Part shown: positions 8,449 through 17,302 of the stretch, piece by piece
Position numbering within the stretch: position 1 is the first letter of the stretch
Layout of the letters: each line of letters starts with the position of its first letter
Source: CAIQPS01 sp963721365
GTDB lineage: Bacteria > Actinomycetota > Thermoleophilia > RBG-16-64-13
Direction: 5' to 3'
DNA: 64,000 nt
Assembly (NCBI GenBank): GCA_963721365.1
Contig: CAVRJE010000028.1
Location: forward strand, 248,001-312,000
The notes under the pieces: generated by a model
Database searches by the model: none
The model's input: only the letters and a program-made list of their open reading frames with translations
What the model was told of the DNA's origin: nothing
Made by a program: the position numbers and the translations under genes

Positions 8449-9429
8449 CTAACTCTTCTGCGCTTCCAGGAACAGCTTCAGCTGCGGCAGCAGCTTGCGG
8501 TTCTTCTCCTCGAGGACCTGCTCACGCGTCTTGCCGCTGTAGTCGTACCAGCCCTTGCCCGCCTTGATCCCGAGCTCGCCTTTGTTGACCTTCTCCACCA
8601 GCATGGGTGACGGCTCGGTGGCGTTGCTCAGACCTTTGAAGACCCGCCCCGACACGATCATGGAGACGTCGAGCCCGATCATGTCTTCCACTTCCATGGG
8701 GCCCAGACAGGCGAACCGGAAGCCCGTGCTCGACTTGACGGCCACGTCCAGGTCCTCGGGGGTGACGATGCCTTCGTCGAGCAGGTAGTCGATCTCCCGC
8801 TCGAGCGCCCCCATGAGGCGGTTGACGATGAACCCCGGCCTCTCCTTGCGCACCAGCACGGTCTTTTTGCCGGAGGCGTCCAGGAGCCGCTTGGTCTCGT
8901 CGTAGGTGGCGTCGGCGCAGTCGGTACCCCGGTGGATCTCTACCAAGGGGATGATGTGCGCCGGGTTGAAGTAGTGGATGCCGATGAGCTTGTCGGGGCG
9001 AGGCAGGCCCTCGGAAAGCGTGTCCATGGTGAAGCTGCCGGTGTTGCTGCCGATGATCAGGTCGGGGTTGGCGGTCTGAAGAGCGGCCAAGAGCTCCTTC
9101 TTGGGATCGAGCAGTTCCTGGATGGTCTCCACGACGTAGGTGCACCCCTCCACGGCGACGTTCATATCGGTGGTGACGACGCCCTGGACCCGCCCCATGA
9201 TCTGGTCCACGCTCTCGCTGATAAGCCCGAACTCGATGAACTGCCGGATGTTCTGCTTCAGCTGGCCGAGGGCCCGGGCCAGCGGCTCGTCGCGGCGCGC
9301 CACCAGGCGCACGGCGAACCCGTTCTGAGCAAAGGTCTGGGCGATGCCCTCGCCCATGGTACCGGTGCCCAGGACAAGGATCCTATGGATGTCTGCCGTG
9401 TCGTGACTCCAGGTGATTGCTGCAGTCAT
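8449..9429 (-). CDS. 3-hydroxyacyl-CoA dehydrogenase
   Basis: This 326-residue protein oxidises 3-hydroxyacyl-CoA (or a related hydroxy acid) with NAD. It has the N-terminal Rossmann motif LGTGTMGEGIAQ, the HYFNPAHIIPLVEI segment with the catalytic histidine near residue 150, and the C-terminal helical domain with GPMEVEDMIGLD and KAGKGWYDY. Length matches the single-function family. It lies between the crotonase and the SDR, and has a close, frame-broken paralogue at 27067-28018. Confidence 0.9.
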   Translation of the reverse strand: MTAAITWSHDTADIHRILVLGTGTMGEGIAQTFAQNGFAVRLVARRDEPLARALGQLKQNIRQFIEFGLISESVDQIMGRVQGVVTTDMNVAVEGCTYVVETIQELLDPKKELLAALQTANPDLIIGSNTGSFTMDTLSEGLPRPDKLIGIHYFNPAHIIPLVEIHRGTDCADATYDETKRLLDASGKKTVLVRKERPGFIVNRLMGALEREIDYLLDEGIVTPEDLDVAVKSSTGFRFACLGPMEVEDMIGLDVSMIVSGRVFKGLSNATEPSPMLVEKVNKGELGIKAGKGWYDYSGKTREQVLEEKNRKLLPQLKLFLEAQKS

Positions 9430-9459
9430 GCTTTCGCCTCCCAGCGTGCCGAACTGCGA

Positions 9460-10308
9460 TCACATCTTCGCCATCTTGTCGTCGGTGTACTCGATGTAGC
9501 CGAAGTCGTGGTGTGACTTGACCAGGTTGAAGGAGTACATCTCCGCATACACCTGTTGCCGCAGGTTCTGCTCCACCAGCTCCCGCCAGGGCCGCACGGC
9601 CATATGGTGGGTCATGCGCCGGGTGGAGCGGTTGCTCTTCATGATCATGCGAGCCAACTCCCAGGCCCGCTCGACGATCTTGTCGCGCTCGACGATCTCG
9701 TTGACGGCGCCCAGCTCGAGGCAGGTCTGGGCGTCGATGCCATTCGTGGTATAGCCAAGGTAGTTGCCGCGCTTAAGCCCGCACAGGACCTGCAGGGCCA
9801 TCATCTGGCCGTCGCCCGGGACCATCCCGCTGTGCATGCCGAAGTGGTCGTCCTGCAGGATGAAGTCGGGAGTACAGAGGGTGATGTCGCTCATGAGGGC
9901 CATCTCCCAGTGGATGCCCCGGCCGTTGATGGCGGCGATGGTGGGTATCTCGATGTCGTTCACGAAGTTCTCGACCACCTTGAGTGTGTCGTAGATCTGG
10001 ACGTTGAAGCGCTGGTCGTCGTCCGGCGAGTCCTCCACTTCCGCAAAAGAGGAGCCGTCGGTCTCGGCGATCCATTTCTCCCCGGTGGAGGTGAAGATGA
10101 GGACTTCGTTCTTGGTGTCGTGCCCTACCACGGTCCACAGCTCCGAGATGGCGTGGTGCATCTGGTAGCTCCAATGCACGTGCCCGCCGAACGTGTGCAT
10201 CCGGACCTCGAGGATGCCGTCATCCGACCTCTTGAACGTGAAGAAGTTCTTGAAGCGCTCGGAATACTCCTCCAGCGTTGGCATGTGGATGTAGCCCTGT
10301 TCCGCCAT
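9460..10308 (-). CDS. Crotonase superfamily, 6-oxocamphor-hydrolase-like C-C hydrolase
   Basis: The protein has 282 residues from the ATG at 10308; an upstream in-frame extension lacks family similarity. It resembles 6-oxocamphor hydrolase, a crotonase that opens a cyclic 1,3-diketone by a retro-Claisen hydrolysis, more than a normal enoyl-CoA hydratase. Residues corresponding to that enzyme's Trp40, His45, His122 and Asp154 are present: W46 and H51 (HWSYQMH), H133 (GIHWEMALMSD) and D166 (GMVPGDG). The loop before D166 has two extra residues and two candidate histidines (H155, H159). It lies 118 bases downstream of a thiolase. This suggests ring opening of a reduced aromatic. Confidence 0.8.
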   Translation of the reverse strand: MAEQGYIHMPTLEEYSERFKNFFTFKRSDDGILEVRMHTFGGHVHWSYQMHHAISELWTVVGHDTKNEVLIFTSTGEKWIAETDGSSFAEVEDSPDDDQRFNVQIYDTLKVVENFVNDIEIPTIAAINGRGIHWEMALMSDITLCTPDFILQDDHFGMHSGMVPGDGQMMALQVLCGLKRGNYLGYTTNGIDAQTCLELGAVNEIVERDKIVERAWELARMIMKSNRSTRRMTHHMAVRPWRELVEQNLRQQVYAEMYSFNLVKSHHDFGYIEYTDDKMAKM

Positions 10309-10426
10309 CGTCGCCGACTCCTCTCGATCGAGCTTTGTCGCAATTCCTGCTATCGCGTCGCGAGCCACGTAGCCGCGGCCATCGCTGGATAGGCCGAGAT
10401 TCTTCAGGCCTGCGCCATTTGACCCG

Positions 10427-11611
10427 TCAGCCCAATTCATTGCCGGCGATTATGATGCTCACAGTCGCGGCGCCCGGCTCCCCGCCCTGGTTGTGGGTCA
10501 GCCCAAGACGCGGGTTCTTGACCTGGCGCTTGTCCGCCCTGCCCTGCAATTGCTTGTAGACTTCGTAGAGCATCCTCAGCCCGGTCGCCCCGATGGGGTG
10601 CCCGAAACACTTGAGGCCGCCGTCGGTATTGACGGGCAGATCCCCCTCCAGCGCGAACGTACCGGCTTCGATATCCTCGCCGGCTTTGCCCCGTCCACTG
10701 AACTGCAGGTCTTCCATGATGGTGAGCTCGGTGATGGAGAAGCAATCGTGCACTTCGGCGATGCTGATCTCCTTGCGGGGGTCCTTGATCCCAGCTTCCC
10801 TGTACGCAGCCAGCCCGCCGCGATAGGTCTCCTCGACGTGGGCGAGGTCGTACGTCTGGCTCAGCCAGCCCTCGCGCGGTCCCTGGCATATCTGGGTAGC
10901 TTTGATGTAGATTGGGTCCGACCTGAAGCTCTTTGCCTTATCGGCCCGAGTGATCACGGCCGCCGCCGCCCCGTCGGAGACGCCGCAGCAGTCGTAGAGA
11001 CCCAGCGGATAGGCGACCATGGGCGCGTTGACGGCCTGCTCTAACGTGATCTCCCGTTGGAAATGGGCCTTGGGATTAAGCGAGCCGTTGTGATGGTTCT
11101 TGACGGCGATCTGGGCCAGAAGCCTCTTGCCCTCCTCAAAACTCAGACCATACTTGGCGAAATAGCCGGTTGCCATCATGGCGAAACTGGCCGCGGGCGT
11201 CTGGGTGGTGAGCCGGTAGCTCCAGGTGGCGACCGGCCGGGTCTGTGGCAGGCCTGTGAAGCCCGTGTCCTTCAGCTTCTCGGCTCCGACGGCCAGCACG
11301 ACGTCGTACAGACCAGCAGCTACGGCATAGCAGGCCGCCCGAATGGCTTCCGACCCGGTGGCGCAAGCGTTTTCCACGTGGGTCACCGGGATGTAAGCAA
11401 GCTTGAGCGGGGTGGCTAGTATCTGGCCCGTTTCCCCGGCGAAGACGCTCCCCCACCAGGCGGCCTGCACATCTTCGGGCCCGATTCCGGCGTCCTCGAA
11501 GGCCTCGTAGGCAGCATCGATGATCATGTCTTCCAGGCTCTGTCCCCAGTTCTCACCGAACTTGACACAGCCCATTCCCACGATGGCGACTCTATCCTTG
11601 ATGGTCTCCAC
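10427..11611 (-). CDS. Thiolase family acetyl-CoA acetyltransferase (SCP2/archaeal type)
   Basis: This intact 394-residue thiolase is of the type found beside DUF35 proteins and HMG-CoA synthase in archaea. The nucleophilic cysteine lies in VENACATGSEAIR near residue 84. The catalytic histidine segment is KCFGHPIGATGLRM near residue 335, and the C terminus has THNQGGEPGAATVS. It begins 3 bases after the HMGS-like gene, so the two products probably form a complex. A paralogue at 31223-32408 is nearly identical in layout. Confidence 0.85.
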   Translation of the reverse strand: METIKDRVAIVGMGCVKFGENWGQSLEDMIIDAAYEAFEDAGIGPEDVQAAWWGSVFAGETGQILATPLKLAYIPVTHVENACATGSEAIRAACYAVAAGLYDVVLAVGAEKLKDTGFTGLPQTRPVATWSYRLTTQTPAASFAMMATGYFAKYGLSFEEGKRLLAQIAVKNHHNGSLNPKAHFQREITLEQAVNAPMVAYPLGLYDCCGVSDGAAAAVITRADKAKSFRSDPIYIKATQICQGPREGWLSQTYDLAHVEETYRGGLAAYREAGIKDPRKEISIAEVHDCFSITELTIMEDLQFSGRGKAGEDIEAGTFALEGDLPVNTDGGLKCFGHPIGATGLRMLYEVYKQLQGRADKRQVKNPRLGLTHNQGGEPGAATVSIIIAGNELG

Positions 11612-11614
11612 GGC

Positions 11615-13066
11615 TTATTCCCCTGCCTCGCAGCGCCCGCATCTCGCCGGGCGGCACTTCCACCAGTAGTTGTAGATGCCGCCGCTGTAATAGAGCCGAC
11701 GGAAGGTCATTTCGAGGGGGACTCCCACCTTGACCTCAGCTGGGTCTCGGTCTGTCATGTCGCACATGATACGACCGCCGCCCTCGAAATCCACGAACGT
11801 GACGGTCACGGGCGGGTCGGCAGTCTGCATGACGTAATCATGGGAGAAAGAGAAGACGTGCGCCGGTGTATCACAGAAGCTGTAAGGTTCGACTTCGTCT
11901 TTCGCGTGACAATTCACGCAGACGCGTTGTGGCGGGTATTGCGGCGTGCCACATCGTTTGCATCTCGTGCCGGTGAGACGCAGTTCCCAGGGTACTTCCC
12001 GCCACTGGGCCGCGGGAGAGGGCTGACGGAGCTCGAGGGGCGGACGGGCCGCGGGCTGCACCAAGACCAGTTCCCGCCAGCGCAGATACTGCTCGTAGTT
12101 TCGCATCAAGCTCTTGCAGGCCAGATGTTTCTGTACACCCCGGCCGTCTTTAGCTGAAGCTACCTGCCCCGTGGTCTTGAGGATCACGATGTCGCAACCG
12201 TTGCCGTAGCTCGCGAGCAGGATCCTTTCCCCGCCTCCGGCTCTTTCAAGCGCAGCGATGAGGCTCATCAGGCTCATCGCACATCCTGTGTCGCCGATCC
12301 CCGAGTGGAGCACGTCGCGGACCTGGCTCTCTTCATCGAAGCCGAGCTTCTGTGTTACGGCTCGTAGCTGGCGAAGGCTCGGCGAATTGAGGGCTACGTG
12401 TGCGACATCGCCCACGGTCAGCCCATGTCTCTGCAACGCGCCAGACACACTACGGGCCACCACATCACTGAAGCCTTCTTCCATGGAGAAGCGATCTTCG
12501 GCCGAGCGGACAAACATATCTTTGTCCGACCTCCACGTGTCCTGGATCTCGTAGTAGCTCGTGTCGAAGTGTTCAACATCCGCGATCGTCTCGCTCCGAG
12601 TGATCAGCAAAGCCGCAGCACCGTCGCCGAAGTTCATCTCGCCGGGCCCTGAGGGATATCCGAGACGCATGTCGGCGGCGCACACGAGGATGCACCGCAT
12701 GGAGCCAGCCGTCACCGCGTCCAGAGCCGCCTTGAGAGCATTTGTCCCGCTCCGGAGCGAGCCGGAGAAGTCCATGGTGACCGCCTCCGGCGCCAGGTTC
12801 AACACGGCGGCGATGGCGGCCGCGCTTTGCTTTTCTCGGTAGGGAGCCGTTGTCGACGCGAAATAGAGCCCTCCTACGAGGGCCCGGTCCAGGCCGGCCA
12901 GGCAGTCCCGGGCGGCGGCCACCGCCATGGTGAGACTGTCCTCGTCGTAGCTCGCGACGGCCCGTTCGCCCGACGCCGGCGCACCGCCCCACGCCCGCGC
13001 TATCTCCGTGCGGGCGAGGCGGTGAAACGGTATGTAGGCGCCGTAGGAGGCTATGCCGGGCATCAT
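11615..13066 (-). CDS. HMG-CoA-synthase-like protein fused to a DUF35 OB-fold
   Basis: Residues about 1-310 have the thiolase fold of HMG-CoA synthase (IASYGAYIPFHRL at the start, GDTGCAMSLMSLI later). Residues about 345-483 are a DUF35 rubredoxin-like zinc ribbon (CKRCGTPQYPPQRVCVNC) followed by an OB-fold (VTFVDFEGGGRIMCDMTD). In archaea a separate DUF35 protein bridges thiolase and HMG-CoA synthase; here it is fused. The region that should hold the nucleophilic cysteine reads DFSGSLRSGTNAL, with no cysteine, in this copy and in the paralogue at 32411-33873. The protein may therefore act on a different acyl group or be structural. Confidence 0.8.
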   Translation of the reverse strand: MMPGIASYGAYIPFHRLARTEIARAWGGAPASGERAVASYDEDSLTMAVAAARDCLAGLDRALVGGLYFASTTAPYREKQSAAAIAAVLNLAPEAVTMDFSGSLRSGTNALKAALDAVTAGSMRCILVCAADMRLGYPSGPGEMNFGDGAAALLITRSETIADVEHFDTSYYEIQDTWRSDKDMFVRSAEDRFSMEEGFSDVVARSVSGALQRHGLTVGDVAHVALNSPSLRQLRAVTQKLGFDEESQVRDVLHSGIGDTGCAMSLMSLIAALERAGGGERILLASYGNGCDIVILKTTGQVASAKDGRGVQKHLACKSLMRNYEQYLRWRELVLVQPAARPPLELRQPSPAAQWREVPWELRLTGTRCKRCGTPQYPPQRVCVNCHAKDEVEPYSFCDTPAHVFSFSHDYVMQTADPPVTVTFVDFEGGGRIMCDMTDRDPAEVKVGVPLEMTFRRLYYSGGIYNYWWKCRPARCGRCEAGE

Positions 13067-13079
13067 GCTCTCCCTTGGC

Positions 13080-13910
13080 TCACTTCATCAGCACGATCTC
13101 GCCCAGGTAGACGTCTTTGAGAGTCTTGGCCTGGCAGCTGGCGACTTTGTAGCCGGGGGCGGCGATGCTGACCTCATAGTTGGTGGCGGCCTCGAGGCCT
13201 TCAAACTGGAAGTCGCCGAAGCCGTTGGTCTTCATGGTGAGGGTCTTGCCGTCGCCCTTGAGAACCACGTCGATCCCGGTCGCGACCTCGTCCAAGTCCC
13301 CCCATATCACGGTGCCGCCCACGAACTTCTTGGGTAGGCCGATATAGGTGACCTTATCCTGCAGTTTGTACTCAGGGTGCAGGGCCACGGCGACGCCAGA
13401 GGCGACCAGCTGGGCTACGTCGCTGCTGGGGTTGTCCAGGTCGCCGAACACCAGGGCGCCGGACGGGCAGGACTCCACGCACCGAGGAACGGGCTCGCCG
13501 GCGTCGAGGAGGTGTGCGCAGAAGGTGCACTTCTGGGGCAGTTGAGCCGCTTCGTTCCACTCGATCTGGCGGTATGGGCACGCGTTGACGATGCCTTTCT
13601 GGCCTTTGGCTTTCACCGGGTCGATCATGACGATCCCGTCCGGGCGCTGGTAGACGGCCCCGTTGGAAGCCGCGTCCATGCACATCGGCGAATCGCACTG
13701 CATGCACCGGGAGGTGATGTGGTCGACCTTGACCATGGGGTACTGGCCCCGTTCGACCTCGATGACCTTGCTCCAGTTACCGCCCGTCATGGGCTGGGCG
13801 GCGGAATATCCGGGGTAGTCATTCCCCGCGTACTCGTCCCGGCAGGTGAGGAAGCAGTTGTAGCACCCCACACACCTCGAAACCTTGACTACCATCCCAT
13901 ATCTGGCCAC
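13080..13910 (-). CDS. Transhydroxylase-type iron-sulfur subunit (beta)
   Basis: This intact 276-residue subunit has the form of the small subunit of pyrogallol-phloroglucinol transhydroxylase. Four cysteines at residues 13-23 (CVGCYNCFLTC) and later CMQCDSPMC, ACPY, KCTFC and CVESC give 12 cysteines, enough for three [4Fe-4S] clusters. Residues from about 200 form a carboxypeptidase-regulatory/Cna-B-like beta-sandwich (TNGFGDFQFEGL), as in the known enzyme. It starts 5 bases after the large subunit gene, so it forms a pair with it. Confidence 0.9.
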   Translation of the reverse strand: MARYGMVVKVSRCVGCYNCFLTCRDEYAGNDYPGYSAAQPMTGGNWSKVIEVERGQYPMVKVDHITSRCMQCDSPMCMDAASNGAVYQRPDGIVMIDPVKAKGQKGIVNACPYRQIEWNEAAQLPQKCTFCAHLLDAGEPVPRCVESCPSGALVFGDLDNPSSDVAQLVASGVAVALHPEYKLQDKVTYIGLPKKFVGGTVIWGDLDEVATGIDVVLKGDGKTLTMKTNGFGDFQFEGLEAATNYEVSIAAPGYKVASCQAKTLKDVYLGEIVLMK

Positions 13911-13914
13911 TTCT

Positions 13915-16449
13915 TTACGCCTCCCACTTGCAGACTTCGACGAGACAGGAGTTTTGGGCCTCCCCGGGCGCGTTCTTGCTGACCATGCGGGCGGATGACA
14001 AGAGGTTCATGCAGCCACCCTTGTCGACGCTACCGGCGAGCCCCGGCTCGAGCGGGTCGTACTTGGCCCCGGCCTGATAAGAATGAACCAGACCTGGCCG
14101 ACAGCGCTCGGTGACTAGGGCGATACCCAGCACCCCGGCCCGGTCGTTGTACACCTTGACGATGTCGCCATTGTTGATGCCCCGGGCGGCGGCATCGCTG
14201 GGGTGCAGACGCACCGGCCACCAAGAATAGCCGTTCTTCTTGATGCGGTGTTGCGGTATGTCGTCCAGCCACAAGGTCTTGTTGTCGTGCTGCGTGTGGT
14301 AGGAGAACTTCACGTGCGGGGTGATGAGCTGAAGCGGGTACTTCGCCACCAGCTCCTCGGTGTCGTAGCCCTCCCAGCTGGGGATGTAGCGAGGCATGGG
14401 AGGCCGTTCCTCGTCATCGGGATCAAAGGCTTTGAGGCTTTCCGAGACGAACTCGATCTTGCCGCTGTATGTCCCGAGAAGATGCGCCCTCTCGGTGCCT
14501 TTGAGCGGATTCAGCCTGTCGGGCGTGTCGATGGGCCGGCCTTCGTAATACCACTTGTTGGAGACGGTCGGCTTGTAGTCCTCAGGCAACGGAACGACGA
14601 AGTAGCCCTTCCTCTTGAACTCGTCGTAGGTGACGTACTCAGGCAGACTGGAGATCTCAAAGACCTTCTTGATCCAGTCTTCCTCGGAGTTGCCCTCGGT
14701 ATACTCCTCAAGGATCCCCAGCCGTTCGGCAAGGGCGGAGTAGATCTCGTAGTCGGGCTTCGACTCCCACAGAGGCTCGATGCATTTGTGCTGGTAGACG
14801 ATGACGCGGTGGTTGGTGCCGAAATTCCCGTTCCCGTAACCGCCGGGCTGAGCCCACTCGGAGATGTCGGCATGCTCGAAGTTGGTGGATGCCGGCAGGA
14901 TGACGTCACCGAAGGGGGTCTCGCTCTGCCAGTGGCAGTCCTGCATGACCACGAACTCAAGCTTCGGGCTTTGGTACATCTTCACCCAGCGGTTGGTGTC
15001 GCTCATGGTGCTGATGAACGAGCCGCCGTGACGGTGGATCATATGGATCTCTCCGCCGTTCGGGCCCGGCTCGGGATACTTCATGGGCTTGAGCTGCTGC
15101 TCGATGGATTGCGCGCAGAACCCTTCGCCCCTCCATTCGATGTGGCCGTCGAGGATGGCTTCCGGCAGGAGCAGACGGTAGACCTTCTGGGTCACGCTGT
15201 TGCGATCCGGGAAGGTGGAGTGCTCCGCCACGCTTCCGAAGGCATCCCAGCCGACGTCCGAGTAGCCGGGCATCCGGAAACTCATGTCGAGTGGCGCCCC
15301 CATGGCCGCGCCGCCCCAGACGTTGACCCCGGGCTTACCAATCCCCTGCATGGCAATGAGGAACACCATGAGGCGGGCCCACTCGGTGGCATAAGCTCCG
15401 CGGCAGGCCCCGGCAGTACCGTACATGGAGCCACAGGCCAGCATGGTCTTCTTGGACGCCCACTCCCGGGCTAGGGCCCGGATGTCGTGAGCCGGGACAT
15501 CACAGATCGGGGAGGCCCATTCCGGGGTGCGGGGAGTGCCACCTTCCTCTTCCCCGAGGATATGGGCCTTCCACTCGTCGAAGCCCACGGTGCGGTTCTC
15601 CACGAACCAATGGTCGTATGTGTCCTCGGTGATCCAAACGTACGCGATGGCTTCAGCCATAGCGGCATCTGTGCCGGGACGAGGAGCGAACCATTTTTCG
15701 CCCATATGGGCAGCGGTCGAGTTGCAGTACGGGTCGATGAACACCCGGCCGATACCGAGCTCCCGCAGCCACTCTCGCCATATGACCTGGTCCTGGCCAC
15801 CGTAGCCGCCAGCCGCGGTATTGGGGTCCACCGACCAGAAGATCACCTGCTCGGTGTTCTGCAGAGCCTCCTGGAGCATGTCGAAGTTGTCGCAGTGCCC
15901 CAGTCGCCAGTACCAGCCCCAGGCGTGTACCGCGCCCCAGTGCCAGCCCTCCCAGCTGTCCGGGTTGTCCAGAAGCTGGGTGTGGCCGACGATGTTGTAG
16001 AAGCGGGGCATGGGGCCCATCTTGTAGTAGAGCAGGCCCCAATTGTGGTGGGACGACGGAAAGCCGGTGATGGCAGCCGGTCCGTAAGTCTCCCGGATGC
16101 GGGTGATCTCACCGGCCACGAGATCGAGGGCTTCATCCCACGAGATGCGCTCGTACGTATCCTTCCCCCTGAGCTCGGGGTGCCGTTCGCCGTTGGGATC
16201 GAAGTGCGTGCGCTTCAACGGGTACTTGATGCGGTTCTCGGAGTAGACCCTCATCCTCTCGCCTACAACATAGGGGTTGAGGGTGGTCTTCCGCGGATCG
16301 GAATACTCTCTCCCCTTGGCCTTGATGGTCCACCCGCCCCCGTCCGAATCATCGAGGACGAGGGGGCGCATGCGAGTGATCACCCCGTCCTTGACGGTGA
16401 CCTTTACCATCCCCCCAATCGTACATTGAATGAACTCTTGCTCTGCCAT
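13915..16449 (-). CDS. Transhydroxylase-type molybdopterin large subunit (alpha)
   Basis: This intact 844-residue protein belongs to the DMSO-reductase superfamily. It lacks the N-terminal [4Fe-4S] cysteine motif, as does the large subunit of pyrogallol-phloroglucinol transhydroxylase. It keeps that enzyme's motifs: SSHHNWG (H134/H135) and NPDSWEGWHWG (D164, S165), matching the catalytic His, Asp and the Mo-ligand Ser. MPGYSD may hold the catalytic tyrosine. The C-terminal domain binds the second pterin (NNGDIVKVYNDRAGV). There is no Tat signal, so it should act in the cytoplasm. It would move hydroxyl groups on a polyhydroxylated ring. Confidence 0.88.
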   Translation of the reverse strand: MAEQEFIQCTIGGMVKVTVKDGVITRMRPLVLDDSDGGGWTIKAKGREYSDPRKTTLNPYVVGERMRVYSENRIKYPLKRTHFDPNGERHPELRGKDTYERISWDEALDLVAGEITRIRETYGPAAITGFPSSHHNWGLLYYKMGPMPRFYNIVGHTQLLDNPDSWEGWHWGAVHAWGWYWRLGHCDNFDMLQEALQNTEQVIFWSVDPNTAAGGYGGQDQVIWREWLRELGIGRVFIDPYCNSTAAHMGEKWFAPRPGTDAAMAEAIAYVWITEDTYDHWFVENRTVGFDEWKAHILGEEEGGTPRTPEWASPICDVPAHDIRALAREWASKKTMLACGSMYGTAGACRGAYATEWARLMVFLIAMQGIGKPGVNVWGGAAMGAPLDMSFRMPGYSDVGWDAFGSVAEHSTFPDRNSVTQKVYRLLLPEAILDGHIEWRGEGFCAQSIEQQLKPMKYPEPGPNGGEIHMIHRHGGSFISTMSDTNRWVKMYQSPKLEFVVMQDCHWQSETPFGDVILPASTNFEHADISEWAQPGGYGNGNFGTNHRVIVYQHKCIEPLWESKPDYEIYSALAERLGILEEYTEGNSEEDWIKKVFEISSLPEYVTYDEFKRKGYFVVPLPEDYKPTVSNKWYYEGRPIDTPDRLNPLKGTERAHLLGTYSGKIEFVSESLKAFDPDDEERPPMPRYIPSWEGYDTEELVAKYPLQLITPHVKFSYHTQHDNKTLWLDDIPQHRIKKNGYSWWPVRLHPSDAAARGINNGDIVKVYNDRAGVLGIALVTERCRPGLVHSYQAGAKYDPLEPGLAGSVDKGGCMNLLSSARMVSKNAPGEAQNSCLVEVCKWEA

Positions 16450-16474
16450 ACGTAGCTCACACTCCCCGTTCTCT

Positions 16475-17302
16475 CTATACGGCCACTACTTGATGCAGCT
16501 CGATCTCCCCGACGTTGACGTCTTTGCTCGCATCGATTGGTTCGATGATCTTTGCGGAATAACCGTCCTTCTCGATAAGCAACGAGTACTTGCCGGGCTG
16601 CTGCCGCTCGAACCAGAAATCACCGAAGAAGTCGGTCTGCAAGGAGGACGACTGCCTGCTCTCGATGTTGACGAGCGTCACGGTCGCACCTTCAAGAACT
16701 TCGTCCGCTTCCGGATCGAACACCTCCCCGGCTATGAAGCACTTGTTGAGGAGGCCGGCGTAGAACACACGAGGCCTGGTGCCCAATTCCGGGTGCAGCG
16801 TTTCGGCGTTGCCGATCAGCTCCTTGAGGTCTGTCTCCTCACCGATTCTCAAGGCGCCGGTGGGACAAGCATCCACGCAGCGGGGCTCCTTCCAGCCGCT
16901 GTCGAGCAGGTGCGCGCACATCGTGCACTTCTGAGAGATCTTGAGATCGGAGTTGAAGTAGATGGCGCGGTACGGGCAGGCCGCCAGGCAATCGCGATTG
17001 CCGGTGCACTTCGCGGGATCGATGATGACGATCCCGTCATCTCTCTTATAGATGGCCTTCGAGCTACAGGCGGGGATGCACGGCGCCTCGTCGCAGTGCT
17101 GGCACGTGTCGAGCATGTACCTCACTCTGACTTTCGGGACAGTGCCCTGCACCACGTCGGTCACTTTCATCCAAAACTGCCCGGTATCCGGCTGCGGCTT
17201 CGCGATGGGCGTCCAGTCGTTATCGACGTGCTCGTCCTTGCACGCCACCTGGCAGTTGTAACAGCCATTGCACTTATTGATGTCGATCACTAAGACTTTC
17301 AC
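16475..17302 (-). CDS. Iron-sulfur electron-transfer subunit (DMSO-reductase beta type)
   Basis: The protein has 275 residues from the GTG at 17302, which has a Shine-Dalgarno AAGGTAAGGA just upstream. It carries CNGCYNCQVAC, CQHCDEAPCIPAC, CTGNRDCLAACPY, KCTMC and CVDACPTG. This is a four-cluster ferredoxin pattern with one cysteine replaced by asparagine (CTGN instead of CTGC). A Cna-B-like domain follows residue 200 (TDFFGDFWFERQQPGKYS). Its upstream partner is only a fragment, so it may serve the large subunit at 17749-20338 or be an orphan. Confidence 0.85.
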   Translation of the reverse strand: MKVLVIDINKCNGCYNCQVACKDEHVDNDWTPIAKPQPDTGQFWMKVTDVVQGTVPKVRVRYMLDTCQHCDEAPCIPACSSKAIYKRDDGIVIIDPAKCTGNRDCLAACPYRAIYFNSDLKISQKCTMCAHLLDSGWKEPRCVDACPTGALRIGEETDLKELIGNAETLHPELGTRPRVFYAGLLNKCFIAGEVFDPEADEVLEGATVTLVNIESRQSSSLQTDFFGDFWFERQQPGKYSLLIEKDGYSAKIIEPIDASKDVNVGEIELHQVVAV

